A DNA stretch of 64,000 nucleotides from Aquimarina sp. ERC-38 (GCF_026222555.1 NZ_CP098511.1:539501-603500); one strand, 5' to 3'; positions 1-9,428 are shown, counted from the first letter of the stretch. Numbers and translations: made by a program. Notes: generated by a model not told the origin, from the letters alone.

Positions 1-2
1 AA

Positions 3-785
3 CGTAAAGATTCAATAAATGAAGTAAGTGTTTTAAACAGTTTAGATATCAATGAAATATGGTCTGATTCTTTGTTAAGACATTCAAACGTATTAGGCGG
101 ATTGTTTCATTCAAAAGTTGTGATTTGCGAAAGTGATTCTGATTGTAGGTTTTTCTCAGCAATACTTTCATCTCTATATGACGATTTAGGGGCAATTGCA
201 CCTGATGTTTTATTTATTCACTGTGGTGGAAAACATAGAGTTCCTACTGTTATAAAAGCATTAAAAAAACTTAATGTTCCTATGTCCATAGTTACAGATT
301 TTGATGTATTGAATAATATTAATCCAATAAAGACTATTTATGAGAACCTTGGCGGAACTTGGGATGAAGTAGTAAATGATTGGACTCTTGTGAAAACTGA
401 AATAGAACGAAAAAGACCAGAATTTTTAACGGATGATTTAAAAGATAAAATTAAAGGAGTATTTGATTCCACCTCTGATAGAATTTTCCCTAAAGAAAAA
501 ATTTCTGAAATCAATAGAGCACTCAAAAAAGCATCTCCTTGGACAGAAGCCAAGCAAGTTGGTAAAGCATATATTCCTAGTGGCAACGCTACTCAAGCTT
601 TCGAAAGAATTCAAATCAAATTTAAAGAAAAGGGATTTCATATTCTTGAAGTGGGTGAGTTAGAATGTTTTGATAAAAGTATTGGTAATCACGGACCGAA
701 ATGGGTCAATGAGGTTTTAACTAAAGATTTAAAAACAGACTCAGAATTAGAGAATGCAAGAAAATTTGTAAATGAAATTATTTAA
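3..785 (+). CDS. OLD-family ATP-dependent endonuclease, C-terminal part (cut by window edge)
   Basis: The reading frame is open through the left edge, so this is the C-terminal part of a longer gene; the TTG at 72 is not a start. The visible part is a TOPRIM domain as in OLD-family nucleases: the strand VVICESDSD carries the first acidic residue, and TDFDVLN supplies the DxD pair that binds metal. OLD proteins join an N-terminal ABC-type ATPase, here outside the window, to this nuclease and often act in phage defence (for example Gabija GajA). No partner gene is visible downstream, so the system type cannot be told. The family call is fairly sure; a defence role is inference. Confidence 0.7.
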   Translation, partial: RKDSINEVSVLNSLDINEIWSDSLLRHSNVLGGLFHSKVVICESDSDCRFFSAILSSLYDDLGAIAPDVLFIHCGGKHRVPTVIKALKKLNVPMSIVTDFDVLNNINPIKTIYENLGGTWDEVVNDWTLVKTEIERKRPEFLTDDLKDKIKGVFDSTSDRIFPKEKISEINRALKKASPWTEAKQVGKAYIPSGNATQAFERIQIKFKEKGFHILEVGELECFDKSIGNHGPKWVNEVLTKDLKTDSELENARKFVNEII

Positions 786-983
786 ATAAAAGGCAAGTAC
801 GAGTAATGTCAATTTCAGTTATCTTATTTTAGTTAACTTTTCTAGTTGGAGTGATTTCCTTTAGTGTATTTGGGATTTTTAATTTTATAACTAAAGTCTA
901 AATAAACGATAATAAAATAAAAGTAAATATGTGTACTGTTATATATATTTTATTGTTATGTGCAAGCTGAAAAAACCAAAATT

Positions 984-1514
984 ATGAAAACTAAAATTAA
1001 TACTATTTGGCTTGATCTAAATGAAGAACTTTATAAGTTTATTTTGAAAAAAATAAATGATGAACAAACGTCAAAAGATATTCATCAAGAGGTTTTTTTA
1101 AAAATTCAAACTAAAATTCATCAATTAAAACATACTTCAAAACTTACATCTTGGGTTTATCAAATTACAAGAAATAGTATTATTGATTATTTTAGAAAAG
1201 TAAAAAATAGTAATATATCAATAAATGACTTAGATATTCCAGAAATGGACACTCATAATTTTGATTATTCAAATTTAACAAACTGTATCAATCAAAAAAT
1301 AGAAAACCTTTCTTCCCAACATAAAGAAGCAATTATTTTAACTTCATTTAAAAACTATTCACAAAAAGAGTTAGCAGAACATTTAAAAATCTCTTATTCG
1401 GGGACGAAATCAAGAGTTCAAAAAGCTAAAGAGATTTTAAAAGAAAACATTTTAGATTGCCCAAATGTAGAATCGGATAGTACAGGTAAATTAATAGATT
1501 TTGAAAATAATTAA
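984..1514 (+). CDS. ECF RNA polymerase sigma factor, SigZ-like
   Basis: This 176-residue sigma-70 family protein has region 2 (QEVFLKI, then SWVYQITRNSIIDYFRK for -10 recognition and melting) and a C-terminal region 4 helix-turn-helix (SQKELAEHLKISYSGTKSRV). The tail with DCPN and GKLIDF resembles SigZ proteins, which end in a short Cys-containing extension. I chose ATG 984 over GTG 960 because it is a standard start and the sigma fold begins directly after it. No anti-sigma gene lies next to it; phzF follows after 62 bases on the same strand. SigZ factors are often found alone in accessory regions. Target promoters are unknown. Confidence 0.8.
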   Translation: MKTKINTIWLDLNEELYKFILKKINDEQTSKDIHQEVFLKIQTKIHQLKHTSKLTSWVYQITRNSIIDYFRKVKNSNISINDLDIPEMDTHNFDYSNLTNCINQKIENLSSQHKEAIILTSFKNYSQKELAEHLKISYSGTKSRVQKAKEILKENILDCPNVESDSTGKLIDFENN

Positions 1515-1576
1515 AATTTACTACGTCTTTTTCTAACTAATAGCGTCCATCTTATATAACATATAAAAAAATAAAA

Positions 1577-2458
1577 ATGGACAGTTCGAAAAAAGTTATT
1601 AACGTACAAATTCTTAACGCTTTTGCAGAAAACGGTAAAGGTGGTAATCCAGCAGGTGTCGTTTTAAATGCAGATGAATTATCTGATAAAAATAAACTTG
1701 AGATTTCTAAAAAAGTAGGTTTATCAGAAACTGCTTTTGTTTCAAAATCTAAAACGGAAGATTTTAAACTAGATTTCTTCACTCCAAATAAACAAATAGC
1801 ACATTGTGGACACGCTACTGTAGCTACATTTTCTTATTTAAAACAAATAGGAGCTCTAAAAAATGATAGTTCTTCAAAAGAAACCATAGATGGGAAACGA
1901 AAAATAGAAATAATTGGTGATTTAGCATTTATGGAACAACTGGCTCCAAAATATACTGATGTAAGTCACAAAGAAAGTATAATTCTAAAATCATTGAGAT
2001 TAAAGAAAACGGACTTGATTCCAAATACACCAATTCAATTAGTAAACACTGGAAATTCATTCGTACTCGTTCCTGTTAAAAGCACAGAGGTTTTAAAAAA
2101 TATAATTCCAGATTTTGACTTGATAAAAGAAGTTAGTGATGAATTCGATTTAATTGGTTACTATGTGTTTTCTACAGATACAGAATATGATGCTACTTCA
2201 AGGATGTTTGGTCCTCGTTATGGAATATTAGAAGAATCAGGAACAGGTATGGCGGCTGGACCACTTGGATGTTACTTATTTGACATTTTAAAAATCAAGA
2301 AAAAAAGTTTTAGCATTCAACAAGGAAAATATATGAAAGAACCTTCTCCAAGTTTAATTATTGTTAAATTACGAATTGATGACAAAAAAATAAAGGATTT
2401 AATGGCTGGTGGAAAAGGAATACTAAATAGACAATTAAGAATTGAAATAAACATCTAA
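1577..2458 (+). CDS. PhzF family isomerase/epimerase
   Basis: This 293-residue protein has the PhzF signatures: GNPAGV near residue 23, SETAF near 50 with the catalytic Glu, a CGHAT motif near 75, and SGTGMAAGPLG in the second half of the pseudo-symmetric diaminopimelate-epimerase-like fold. Family members isomerise small molecules by acid-base catalysis. No phenazine genes are nearby, so the substrate is unknown and PhzF in the narrow sense should not be assumed. Length fits the family (about 260-300). It follows the sigma-factor gene, and the two are bracketed by short inverted repeats at 951-963 and 2465-2477. It ends just upstream of an IS element. Confidence 0.85.
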   Translation: MDSSKKVINVQILNAFAENGKGGNPAGVVLNADELSDKNKLEISKKVGLSETAFVSKSKTEDFKLDFFTPNKQIAHCGHATVATFSYLKQIGALKNDSSSKETIDGKRKIEIIGDLAFMEQLAPKYTDVSHKESIILKSLRLKKTDLIPNTPIQLVNTGNSFVLVPVKSTEVLKNIIPDFDLIKEVSDEFDLIGYYVFSTDTEYDATSRMFGPRYGILEESGTGMAAGPLGCYLFDILKIKKKSFSIQQGKYMKEPSPSLIIVKLRIDDKKIKDLMAGGKGILNRQLRIEINI

Positions 2459-2483
2459 AAGCCAGCACATAACAATAGTAACC

Positions 2484-4192
2484 GTTGCACAAGCCCCTAA
2501 AAAGTCAAAGGACAATCAATAATCTTGAGTTTAAGCCCTGATTTTCTAGAGGGATATATTCATAACTACCTCAATACAACTAGCGCTAAATTGCTTATTT
2601 TACGCCTTAAAAGGTATTTTAATCGAAAAATTATGGGCTAAACAGACTCCCACTTTACTTATTGGGTTTTTCTTGGTGAATTTCAGGTATTTCTTTGAGT
2701 TATAAGCAATAGCCGCCATGTGCATAATCTTGTTTGCTTGCTGGATCCCAATAGTATTAATTTTTCGTAGTCCCATAAATTGGGTAAGAGTCCCAAATAC
2801 CGGCTCCACAGTACTCTGCCGTTTGGCTTTCATATAGCGCCCCTGTTTACTGTTTACTCTAGCTATGTTACGCTCATATTCCGCCCGGTAATAAGTAACC
2901 GTTATTCGTTTCTCCTGACTGCTCTTTAGGCATTCTTTACGCAGTGGACAACCGGTACATATCTTTTTACTGGCTCTGTATTCCTTCTTTCTTGTTTTGG
3001 TTCTATAATCTAAAAACTCTTTGGTAAATGGGATTACGTTTCCTTTGGGACACAGATAATGATCTTCTGTTTCTATATACTTAAATCCATCCGGACCACC
3101 CTTATAGGTGCCGTGAGGCGGTATAAAACTTTTTATACCTTGACTTTCCAGAAATGCATAGTTCTCTCCACTACTATAACCAGTATCAGCTACACAGTTT
3201 TCCCAAATCATACCTTGCTTCCATAACCGCCTTTGTAAGCGCTTTACAATATCAGGTAGTTGCTGGTTATCCTTGCCGTCTGCATGGTAAGCTTTTATAT
3301 CGGTAATGACGTGGTTGTTTGTATCTACACTGAGTTGGCTTAAATAGTTCAGTTTTCTGGCCTTACCTGGCTTAACACTGATCCTTGCATCCGGATCTGT
3401 GGGACTGTAATGAGTTTTATTACTCGTATAACGACTTCCTTTGTTTCCAGCTCCCGGGCGCTGATCCTGATCTTTTGACCATCTTTTGTTCCTGGAAGTG
3501 ATTCCTTGCAGTTCTTTCTCATTAGCAGTAATGATTCTTTGGTCTTTACTGGATTTATCCTGCTTGGCTTTTCTGAAGGTTTGTTTATCTCTTTTACTGA
3601 TATGGCGTACTTCTGCCAGGTGGGCATCCAGATCTTGGCTTGGGACTTTAAGCTCTAAACTATCCATGGATGCATTGGCTTTTACAGGGGCGCTGTCAAT
3701 AGCCTGGGTGTGACCACTGACCATACCTTTTTCCACACACAACTCAAGTACTTTTGTAAAAACCTCTTCAAATATGGACTCCGGAAATAACTGACGTGTT
3801 CTCGAGATAGTCGAATGCCAAGGAAGTTCTTCATCAATATCATACCCTAAAAAATAAAGAATATCCAGTCGCATACTACAGTGTTCAATAAGCTTGCGGT
3901 CACTTATGATATTCTCCAGATAACCTACCAAACAGAGTTTGAAGAAAACCACTGGATCAATACTTTTTTGACCGCTAGAACCATAAAACTTTGAAGTAAG
4001 ATTGTATAAATAGTCCAGGTCCAAAGCCTCTTTAAGCCTGCGGTAGAAATTACCTTTGCCAACACGGTCACTAAGCTGGAAACTATTGAACAACTTCTCC
4101 TGATATATCTTCTTGCCTTGCATACTTCAAGATAGTAAATCAATGAACTAAACATATTAACCCAATGTTAGCTTTTTACTATCTTGTGCAAC
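2484..4192. mobile_element. Insertion sequence, IS1182-like, apparently complete
   Basis: One intact transposase gene is bounded by imperfect terminal inverted repeats. The left end at 2484 reads GTTGCACAAG, four unmatched bases, then TAAAAAG. The right end read on the opposite strand from 4192 gives the same GTTGCACAAG, four unmatched bases, TAAAAAG. I could not settle a target duplication: the bases flanking the two ends do not give an obvious repeat, so each end may be off by a few bases. The element sits between phzF and a small gene of unknown function and breaks neither visibly. Confidence 0.75.
2600..4123 (-). CDS. IS1182-family DDE transposase
   Basis: This 507-residue transposase has a DUF772-type N-terminal helical domain (IDPVVFFKLCLVGYLENI, residues about 55-75, then the SxR..RHCS-like region), a first catalytic Asp in QAIDSAPV near residue 143, a central DNA-binding/linker part rich in Lys, a second Asp in CVADTGYSSGENY near 315, and a four-Cys segment (CPKG, CTGC, CLKSS) before the final acidic residue in STVEPVFGTL. 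Length fits intact IS1182/IS5-like transposases. It fills the element between the terminal repeats and shows no frameshift, so the copy may still be active. Confidence 0.88.
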   Translation of the reverse strand: MQGKKIYQEKLFNSFQLSDRVGKGNFYRRLKEALDLDYLYNLTSKFYGSSGQKSIDPVVFFKLCLVGYLENIISDRKLIEHCSMRLDILYFLGYDIDEELPWHSTISRTRQLFPESIFEEVFTKVLELCVEKGMVSGHTQAIDSAPVKANASMDSLELKVPSQDLDAHLAEVRHISKRDKQTFRKAKQDKSSKDQRIITANEKELQGITSRNKRWSKDQDQRPGAGNKGSRYTSNKTHYSPTDPDARISVKPGKARKLNYLSQLSVDTNNHVITDIKAYHADGKDNQQLPDIVKRLQRRLWKQGMIWENCVADTGYSSGENYAFLESQGIKSFIPPHGTYKGGPDGFKYIETEDHYLCPKGNVIPFTKEFLDYRTKTRKKEYRASKKICTGCPLRKECLKSSQEKRITVTYYRAEYERNIARVNSKQGRYMKAKRQSTVEPVFGTLTQFMGLRKINTIGIQQANKIMHMAAIAYNSKKYLKFTKKNPISKVGVCLAHNFSIKIPFKA

Positions 4193-4382
4193 AAGCACAA
4201 TATGTAAGAAAACATAGGGCAGTTTAGGCTTAATTTGAAAACCTGTGTTAATTTATAAAGTTGCTAAATATAAAATTTGGCGTTTATAGAAAAAAAGATA
4301 AAAGTAAAATATTTATGTTTAGCTAAGTAATAAACCGAAACGTAAGTGTTTATCACCTGCCCTACATTTCTCATACTAACTG

Positions 4383-4402
4383 TTAAAGTTCAAATAAACA
4401 AT
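4383..4402 (+). repeat. 20-bp leader repeat, copy 1
   Basis: The 20 bases ending inside the start codon at 4401 are identical to 7891-7910, upstream of the propeller lipoprotein gene. A less exact copy (17 of 19) is at 893-911, upstream of the sigma-factor gene. The position in front of unrelated genes suggests a shared leader or promoter-proximal element, or a cassette boundary. Confidence 0.5.
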
Positions 4403-4718
4403 GAGTATATCACATCACATTGGAAAACTTTCTGATCACATTTACAGTAATGATAAGCGTGGTATGATTGATAAACACCTTAAAGCAATTGAACATAAAT
4501 TTTTAGAAGGAGAATTTAAGATTAATTCATCAGATGAGAAGGTGTTTAGTAAAGTTGTACTTAGAATAAGAAAATTTAATAATGGATATTGGCAAAAAGA
4601 AAACTGGGAGTATAAAATTTTATATTATTCACTTTGTCATTTGCTAAATCAGAAGTCTAAATTAACGATGCTCGAATTAGAAAGCAATCAAGGACTATAT
4701 TTAATCAAAAATTCTTGA
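4401..4718 (+). CDS. Hypothetical protein, 105 residues
   Basis: I do not recognise this protein. It is soluble and mostly charged with predicted helix (SDEKVFSKVVLRIRKF), no signal peptide, no Cys clusters and one aromatic patch (NGYWQKENWEYK). It stands alone on the plus strand, downstream of the IS right end, with more than 130 bases to the next gene. The start codon lies within the exact 20-bp repeat shared with the region before 7966, which supports this start. The AT-rich composition matches the neighbouring accessory genes. Confidence 0.5.
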   Translation: MSISHHIGKLSDHIYSNDKRGMIDKHLKAIEHKFLEGEFKINSSDEKVFSKVVLRIRKFNNGYWQKENWEYKILYYSLCHLLNQKSKLTMLELESNQGLYLIKNS

Positions 4719-4851
4719 AATAAGACGCTACATAAAAAGGAAACTAATAGTAAACATCGTGAGGATTAATATTTCCTTAATCGTTAAGAGAATTATTCTT
4801 CATATCTTTAATATGGTTTGAATCTTACTAATACTTAAAATTATTTTTATA

Positions 4852-6843
4852 ATGCCTGGATATATAATTATACCTCAAGATTTTGATTTTACCATGATTC
4901 CTGATGGCTTTGAAAATGCAGTATGGGAATTAAAATATGAATATGATATACAACAGAAGGACATCCAACTTCCCGATGGAGTTACCTTATATTTTCTTGC
5001 AGGTAAATTTATGAACTATAATACGATCAGACTAAATAATACAAAGGTTATAGCTACCAATAAGGTTTTTGATTTACAAGGTGAAATACTTGGTAATTTT
5101 GCAGAGCCTATCGATATAGTATGGTTGGGTGCAAAAAGTGATGCTGTTGAATTAAGCGATATTAATTGCGTGGCAGGTTCCTCAATTATAACTTCAAATT
5201 CTGATTCTTTTTCTATTTCTGATATTGGAAAAAAAATACAACTCTACGGCGCCGGTCATAATAATTCTTCTTTTCAAGGAACTATAATTTCTTTTAATAG
5301 TCCAAAGAGTATAACAATAGAAAATCAAAATATTGATATATCTCCTGAGATAACGCCAAAAAATGATAAAACTACTCCTAGCACCACAAAAAATAATATT
5401 CCAGCGGTAATGGGGACAGATTCACAAATGATCATTGAAAAGGCAATTGAATATACAAATCAAAGTAATTTATCCTACCTACATATAAAAGGAAATCTAT
5501 TGATGGCAGGAATAGATGGGGATCTAGTTGTAAGATTAAAGAACAGCAATTTTGAGGGAGGATATAATTTAAATTTAAAATACTCTAACATTACATACGA
5601 TTTTAACAATTCTATTATATATGGTGCAATTTTAGTTCAAGATTATGATGGGTTTCCACAAATTAATAATGTAACTGTTAAAAATGCATCCATATACTGT
5701 CTTGGAGATACTCTTGATGCCTCTACAGGAAATACAAATTGGAATGCAGCTGGCATTGTGGAGGGGAATAATTGTATATTTCAAAATATCATTGTTAGAT
5801 GTAATGGAGGTATAAGAGCTTTTAGTTTTCAAAATAACCTTTTAAATGGAGGCTTACACAATTGCACATTATCAAACTTTTATGTTTACGGAATTATAGA
5901 TGGTGAAAAGTCTGATGGTCTTGATGTTTCGAGTACAGGAGACTTAGGAATTACAAATATTCAGTGTTCGAATCTTGTATTTGATAATTTGGCAAGTGCG
6001 GTTATAGTAAGAAATGTAGTTTCAGGAAATTTCTTGAAAAATATAAATGTTTCGAATATAAAAGCCACTAATATTTCTAAAATCATATTACGATATTCTA
6101 ACATTCTTAACTCATCAATAACAGATATAAGAGGTGAATGTATCAATTATTCACGTGCTACTAATGATCATAGGCCTATTGTATTACAAAATTGTTCTGA
6201 GATCGATATTACTAATTGCATTGTGATTAATGAAAGAAATAATTTGGATTATTTATGTTTAATTAGTGGAGGGTCTAAAAATAAAATTAGTAATATCAGG
6301 CTAACAAACAAAAATTCTTCTAATCCAACTACAAATGCTATTTATTTAGGTTCAGAAAATCTAGTGGTAAAAGATATCTATATCGATGGTGTAAATATTG
6401 GATTATATAAACTTGGGGTTCCATCTCTAATAGATGGATATATTCATATTAACACAGTAGAACCTATTCGCAATAATCCGGCTGATATTAAAACGATGGT
6501 CAGGAATGTTTACAAATTGAATGATGATGCTTCACCTATCGATGATGGTCGTAAAGCTAAAGCATTCGTAAGTTTTAATGGCACCTTATCTGGAGCTATA
6601 CCCATAATAAGACAAACAAATGTTTCTAAAGTTGATAAGGTTAGTGAAGGAGTTTACAGAATCGAATTTACAACCCCTTTAAGCGAGCCACCTATAATTT
6701 CAGGAAACGGACGAAAATACCAATTAGATGGAAGAATTATCAGTTTGGATGCAATGCCATCGAATAATGCGGTAATTGTACGTGCTGAAAAGAGAGATGG
6801 AATTTTATCCGACTCAGACTTAATCCAAGTAGTGTTTTTCTAG
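4852..6843 (+). CDS. Tailspike-like right-handed beta-helix protein
   Basis: This 663-residue protein has no signal peptide. An N-terminal part (about 1-75) carries a strand-rich domain; about 90-480 is a run of short Asn-, Ile- and Val-rich strands (NITNCIVINERNN, NCTLSNFYV type) typical of pectate-lyase-like parallel beta-helices. It opens with IDIVWLGAKSD, like the start of phage tailspike beta-helices. The C-terminus (KAFVSFNGTLSGAIPIIRQ, then YRIEFTTPL) resembles the trimer tip shared by many phage tail fibres. No tail genes are near, so it is either a phage-derived receptor-binding or depolymerase protein, or a stand-alone glycan-active cargo gene. The catalytic residues are not identifiable by eye. 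Confidence 0.55.
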   Translation: MPGYIIIPQDFDFTMIPDGFENAVWELKYEYDIQQKDIQLPDGVTLYFLAGKFMNYNTIRLNNTKVIATNKVFDLQGEILGNFAEPIDIVWLGAKSDAVELSDINCVAGSSIITSNSDSFSISDIGKKIQLYGAGHNNSSFQGTIISFNSPKSITIENQNIDISPEITPKNDKTTPSTTKNNIPAVMGTDSQMIIEKAIEYTNQSNLSYLHIKGNLLMAGIDGDLVVRLKNSNFEGGYNLNLKYSNITYDFNNSIIYGAILVQDYDGFPQINNVTVKNASIYCLGDTLDASTGNTNWNAAGIVEGNNCIFQNIIVRCNGGIRAFSFQNNLLNGGLHNCTLSNFYVYGIIDGEKSDGLDVSSTGDLGITNIQCSNLVFDNLASAVIVRNVVSGNFLKNINVSNIKATNISKIILRYSNILNSSITDIRGECINYSRATNDHRPIVLQNCSEIDITNCIVINERNNLDYLCLISGGSKNKISNIRLTNKNSSNPTTNAIYLGSENLVVKDIYIDGVNIGLYKLGVPSLIDGYIHINTVEPIRNNPADIKTMVRNVYKLNDDASPIDDGRKAKAFVSFNGTLSGAIPIIRQTNVSKVDKVSEGVYRIEFTTPLSEPPIISGNGRKYQLDGRIISLDAMPSNNAVIVRAEKRDGILSDSDLIQVVFF

Positions 6844-7014
6844 TAACCCTAATTTTTCTTTTAAATTTAATCAATTTCTTTACATGTGATATTATTGAAT
6901 GCAGGTCATTTAAAAATGGTAATTCTTTAATTTTGAATAAATCTTAGATAAACGATAAAAAGTACTATTAATTAATCCTATTGCTGTTATATTATGGTTG
7001 GATACAATGATAAA

Positions 7015-7827
7015 ATGAAAATGAAAACATCTATCTTAATATTTAGCGCGATATTCTTGACTTTAAACCTTAATGCGCAGATTAAGAAAGAAGATAAAAT
7101 ACAAATAGCACTTTTAGGAAGTATGCATTTTAGTCCTTCTACACAAGATGAATATAGTAATGACAAGCTGAACTTGACTGTTCAGAAACAGAACGAAATA
7201 GAGGATGTTATCACAAAGCTGACTGAGTATGAACCTACACAAATATGTATCGAAGTACCAGCTTCCAAACAGAATAAAATAAATGAGCAATTCGTAAATT
7301 ACCTTAAAGGTGATTATGAATTAAAATTGAATGAAATTGATTTGCTTGGTTTTCAAACAGCTAAAAGGCTTCAGCTCAAAAAACTAACCTGTATTAACTA
7401 TTTGGGAAACTTCGATACAGAACCTGTAAAACTAAAATCTGTAGAATATGGTCAAGAAAAAGTGTTAGAAATGATGCATCATTATGCAAAAGAATTCATT
7501 AATGAGATAAATCAAAATAGCGAACACTTGACAATTCTCGAAAACCTCGTTTACTTAAATAGTGATTCGATGCTGCAGAAAAATTTACAGATGTATACAA
7601 AATTCTATGCAAGTATTGGAGAGAATAATGATTACGTAGGTACTGAACTGGTATCGGAATGGTATAAAACAAATCTTCATATATATACTAATATTCTTAG
7701 AAAGGTAAAGAGTGGCGATGAAAGGATTTTGGTAATTTTTGGACAAGGGCATATCCCAATCCTGAAACATCTGTTCGAATCGAATAGTAATTTTGAAATT
7801 GTACCAATTAAAGAAATTTTGAAATAA
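7015..7827 (+). CDS. Secreted DUF5694-like protein (TraB/ChaN-type fold)
   Basis: This 270-residue protein begins with a cleavable signal peptide (hydrophobic ILIFSAIFLTLNLNAQ). The mature part opens with IALLGSMHFSP, has an acidic QICIEVPAS segment near residue 80 and ends with VIFGQGHIPIL. This GxxH ... E ... GxGH spacing is that of the DUF5694 and TraB/ChaN-like group of putative metal- or haem-binding hydrolases. I used ATG 7015 because the upstream ATG at 6994 only adds seven polar residues before the signal peptide. It is monocistronic and the substrate is unknown. Confidence 0.65.
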   Translation: MKMKTSILIFSAIFLTLNLNAQIKKEDKIQIALLGSMHFSPSTQDEYSNDKLNLTVQKQNEIEDVITKLTEYEPTQICIEVPASKQNKINEQFVNYLKGDYELKLNEIDLLGFQTAKRLQLKKLTCINYLGNFDTEPVKLKSVEYGQEKVLEMMHHYAKEFINEINQNSEHLTILENLVYLNSDSMLQKNLQMYTKFYASIGENNDYVGTELVSEWYKTNLHIYTNILRKVKSGDERILVIFGQGHIPILKHLFESNSNFEIVPIKEILK

Positions 7828-7890
7828 ATATGATTTTAAAAGGTGTCCTATTTAAAGCTCTTTTAAAAATATTCTAAAGCATAGAAAATA

Positions 7891-7910
7891 TTAAAGTTCA
7901 AATAAACAAT
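7891..7910 (+). repeat. 20-bp leader repeat, copy 2
   Basis: This is identical over 20 bases to 4383-4402. It lies 55 bases upstream of the start codon at 7966 rather than overlapping it as copy 1 does, so it is not a conserved ribosome-binding site at fixed spacing. Confidence 0.5.
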
Positions 7911-7965
7911 ACATTACTAATCTAAATGACCTTTAATTATCAGCAAGCCTTTTAAAAACAATACA

Positions 7966-8994
7966 ATGATACTACGGCAATTCAACTGGATTTTATTTTT
8001 GACTTTAATGTTTGCATTTACTTTTTGTAATGGACAAGAAAAAAAAGATTTACCCAAAGGAGCAAAAATAATTACTGATGGATCGTCTAAACTTGTAAAA
8101 ACACATAACACGCATTCAGGTAATATTCATAATAGTTTGCAGGATAGAAATGGAAAGCTTTGGTTTGCTACTTCAAATGATGGAGTATACCGTTATGACG
8201 GAAAAACCTTCACGAATTTTACAACTAAAGATGAGCTCAATAGTAATACTGTTTTATCAATCTTAGAAGATAAAAACGGAGATATCTGGTTCGGTACTGA
8301 CTATGGTATATCTCGTTTTGATGGAAAATCAATTAGCTGTATTCCGTCATCAGTGTCTCAGGTATTCAGCATGCTAGAAGGTAAAAACGGGAAGCTTTGG
8401 TTTGGTACAAACCGTGGTGTTTATTGCTACGACGGGATAGCTTTTACTTCTTTCTTAAGTACTCCTAATCCCTATGGACTTAACCTTAGTACGGTAAATC
8501 GTATGTTAGAAGATAAAAATGGAAATATCTGGTTTACTACCAAGATGGAAGGTGTTTGTATGTATGATGGCAAATCTGTAATCAGTTACAAACCTAATGA
8601 TGAAACTTATTTTTGGGGACTTTTAGAGGATCATAGCGGAAATATTTGGGTTGGTGGAAGAAACAAGGGAGTTTGGCGTTACGATGGAAGAACGTTTGTC
8701 AATATCTTACAAAATGGTAAATTTGACAGCTATCTCGCTTTTGACATAATACAGGATAAAACAGGAAATATTTGGTTTGGTACAGAGGCTATTAATCCTT
8801 CACAAAGAAAGACTGAGGGAGGCGTTTGGGTTTATAATGGGAAAAACTTTAAAAATTTTTCAAAAAAAGATGGTCTAAGTCACAACGCAGTTTTCAGTAT
8901 TTTAGAAGATAAGGTCGGAAATTTATGGATGGGTACTAGAAATACTGGTTTGACACGATACGACGGGAAAAACTTTACAAGTTTCTCTGAATAA
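7966..8994 (+). CDS. Two-component-regulator-type beta-propeller lipoprotein
   Basis: This 342-residue protein has a signal peptide ending in a lipobox-like AFTFC, so it is probably lipidated. The rest is a chain of about seven Reg_prop blades of about 40 residues with the pattern ILEDKNGNIWFGT, then G, then YDGKSFTNF. In Bacteroidota such propellers usually form the periplasmic sensor of hybrid two-component systems. Here there is no kinase part after the propeller, so it is a stand-alone propeller. Ligand unknown. No operon partner is visible; the next gene is more than 400 bases away. Confidence 0.75.
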   Translation: MILRQFNWILFLTLMFAFTFCNGQEKKDLPKGAKIITDGSSKLVKTHNTHSGNIHNSLQDRNGKLWFATSNDGVYRYDGKTFTNFTTKDELNSNTVLSILEDKNGDIWFGTDYGISRFDGKSISCIPSSVSQVFSMLEGKNGKLWFGTNRGVYCYDGIAFTSFLSTPNPYGLNLSTVNRMLEDKNGNIWFTTKMEGVCMYDGKSVISYKPNDETYFWGLLEDHSGNIWVGGRNKGVWRYDGRTFVNILQNGKFDSYLAFDIIQDKTGNIWFGTEAINPSQRKTEGGVWVYNGKNFKNFSKKDGLSHNAVFSILEDKVGNLWMGTRNTGLTRYDGKNFTSFSE

Positions 8995-9428
8995 GATTTG
9001 TTTTTATCTAAGAGTAGTTAGTTTTTGGAACAGTAGGATAACTAAAAAAAATTATCTTGGGACAGACAAGTGCTTTCTAAGCTTCAAATAACTAATGAAT
9101 GAAAATTTAAATAATTAGATAGCATTTTACCTATAGTGCATTTGAGTAATAATTATTATAAAATTCGTTTGTTCGAGCGCTTCGACCGAAGGAAGAAGTG
9201 TGCTTCAACCAGTTCAGCAGAACTATCGAGTCTTTCGACCAGGCTCAAGATGATAAGAATTTTAGTCAAAAAAGCTATTTTCGATATCCTCGATCAAGTC
9301 AAGGACAGGCTATTTTTTCTTCATTTCATTACGAAAAAACACTCAAATTGATGCTTTTTTCCCTAAAAGAACCAGAGGTATAGCATTATCATTACCTTGT
9401 TATATAAAACTTAACCTACCACTCAAAT
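8995..9428. other. Gene-less stretch with decayed dispersed repeats
   Basis: I see no convincing gene. Positions 9180-9260 contain TTCGAC/TCGAG-type palindromic pieces, and 9265-9361 is a dispersed repeat also found at 20006-20110. Two short open frames here read through the repeat and have repeat-derived composition, so they are not called. Confidence 0.6.
9265..9361 (+). repeat. Dispersed intergenic repeat, copy 1
   Basis: Roughly 95 bases align with 20006-20110, including a shared ATTACGAAAAAACACTC block and an AATTGA(C/T)GCTTTTTT tail. Both are intergenic and both follow the end of a plus-strand gene. Copy 2 carries an intact palindrome, TCCTGAA TCAAG TTCAGGA, which is degraded here. This looks like a REP-like element or a small non-autonomous repeat. 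Confidence 0.6.

Noticed and set aside
72..785. TTG at 72 as start of a short complete gene
   Set aside because: The frame stays open upstream to the window edge and the visible part is only a TOPRIM domain, so the gene begins outside the window.
9136..9383. Two overlapping plus-strand open frames of about 60-70 codons
   Set aside because: They read through the dispersed repeat (9265-9361) and palindromic TCGA pieces; composition and start codons do not support genes.
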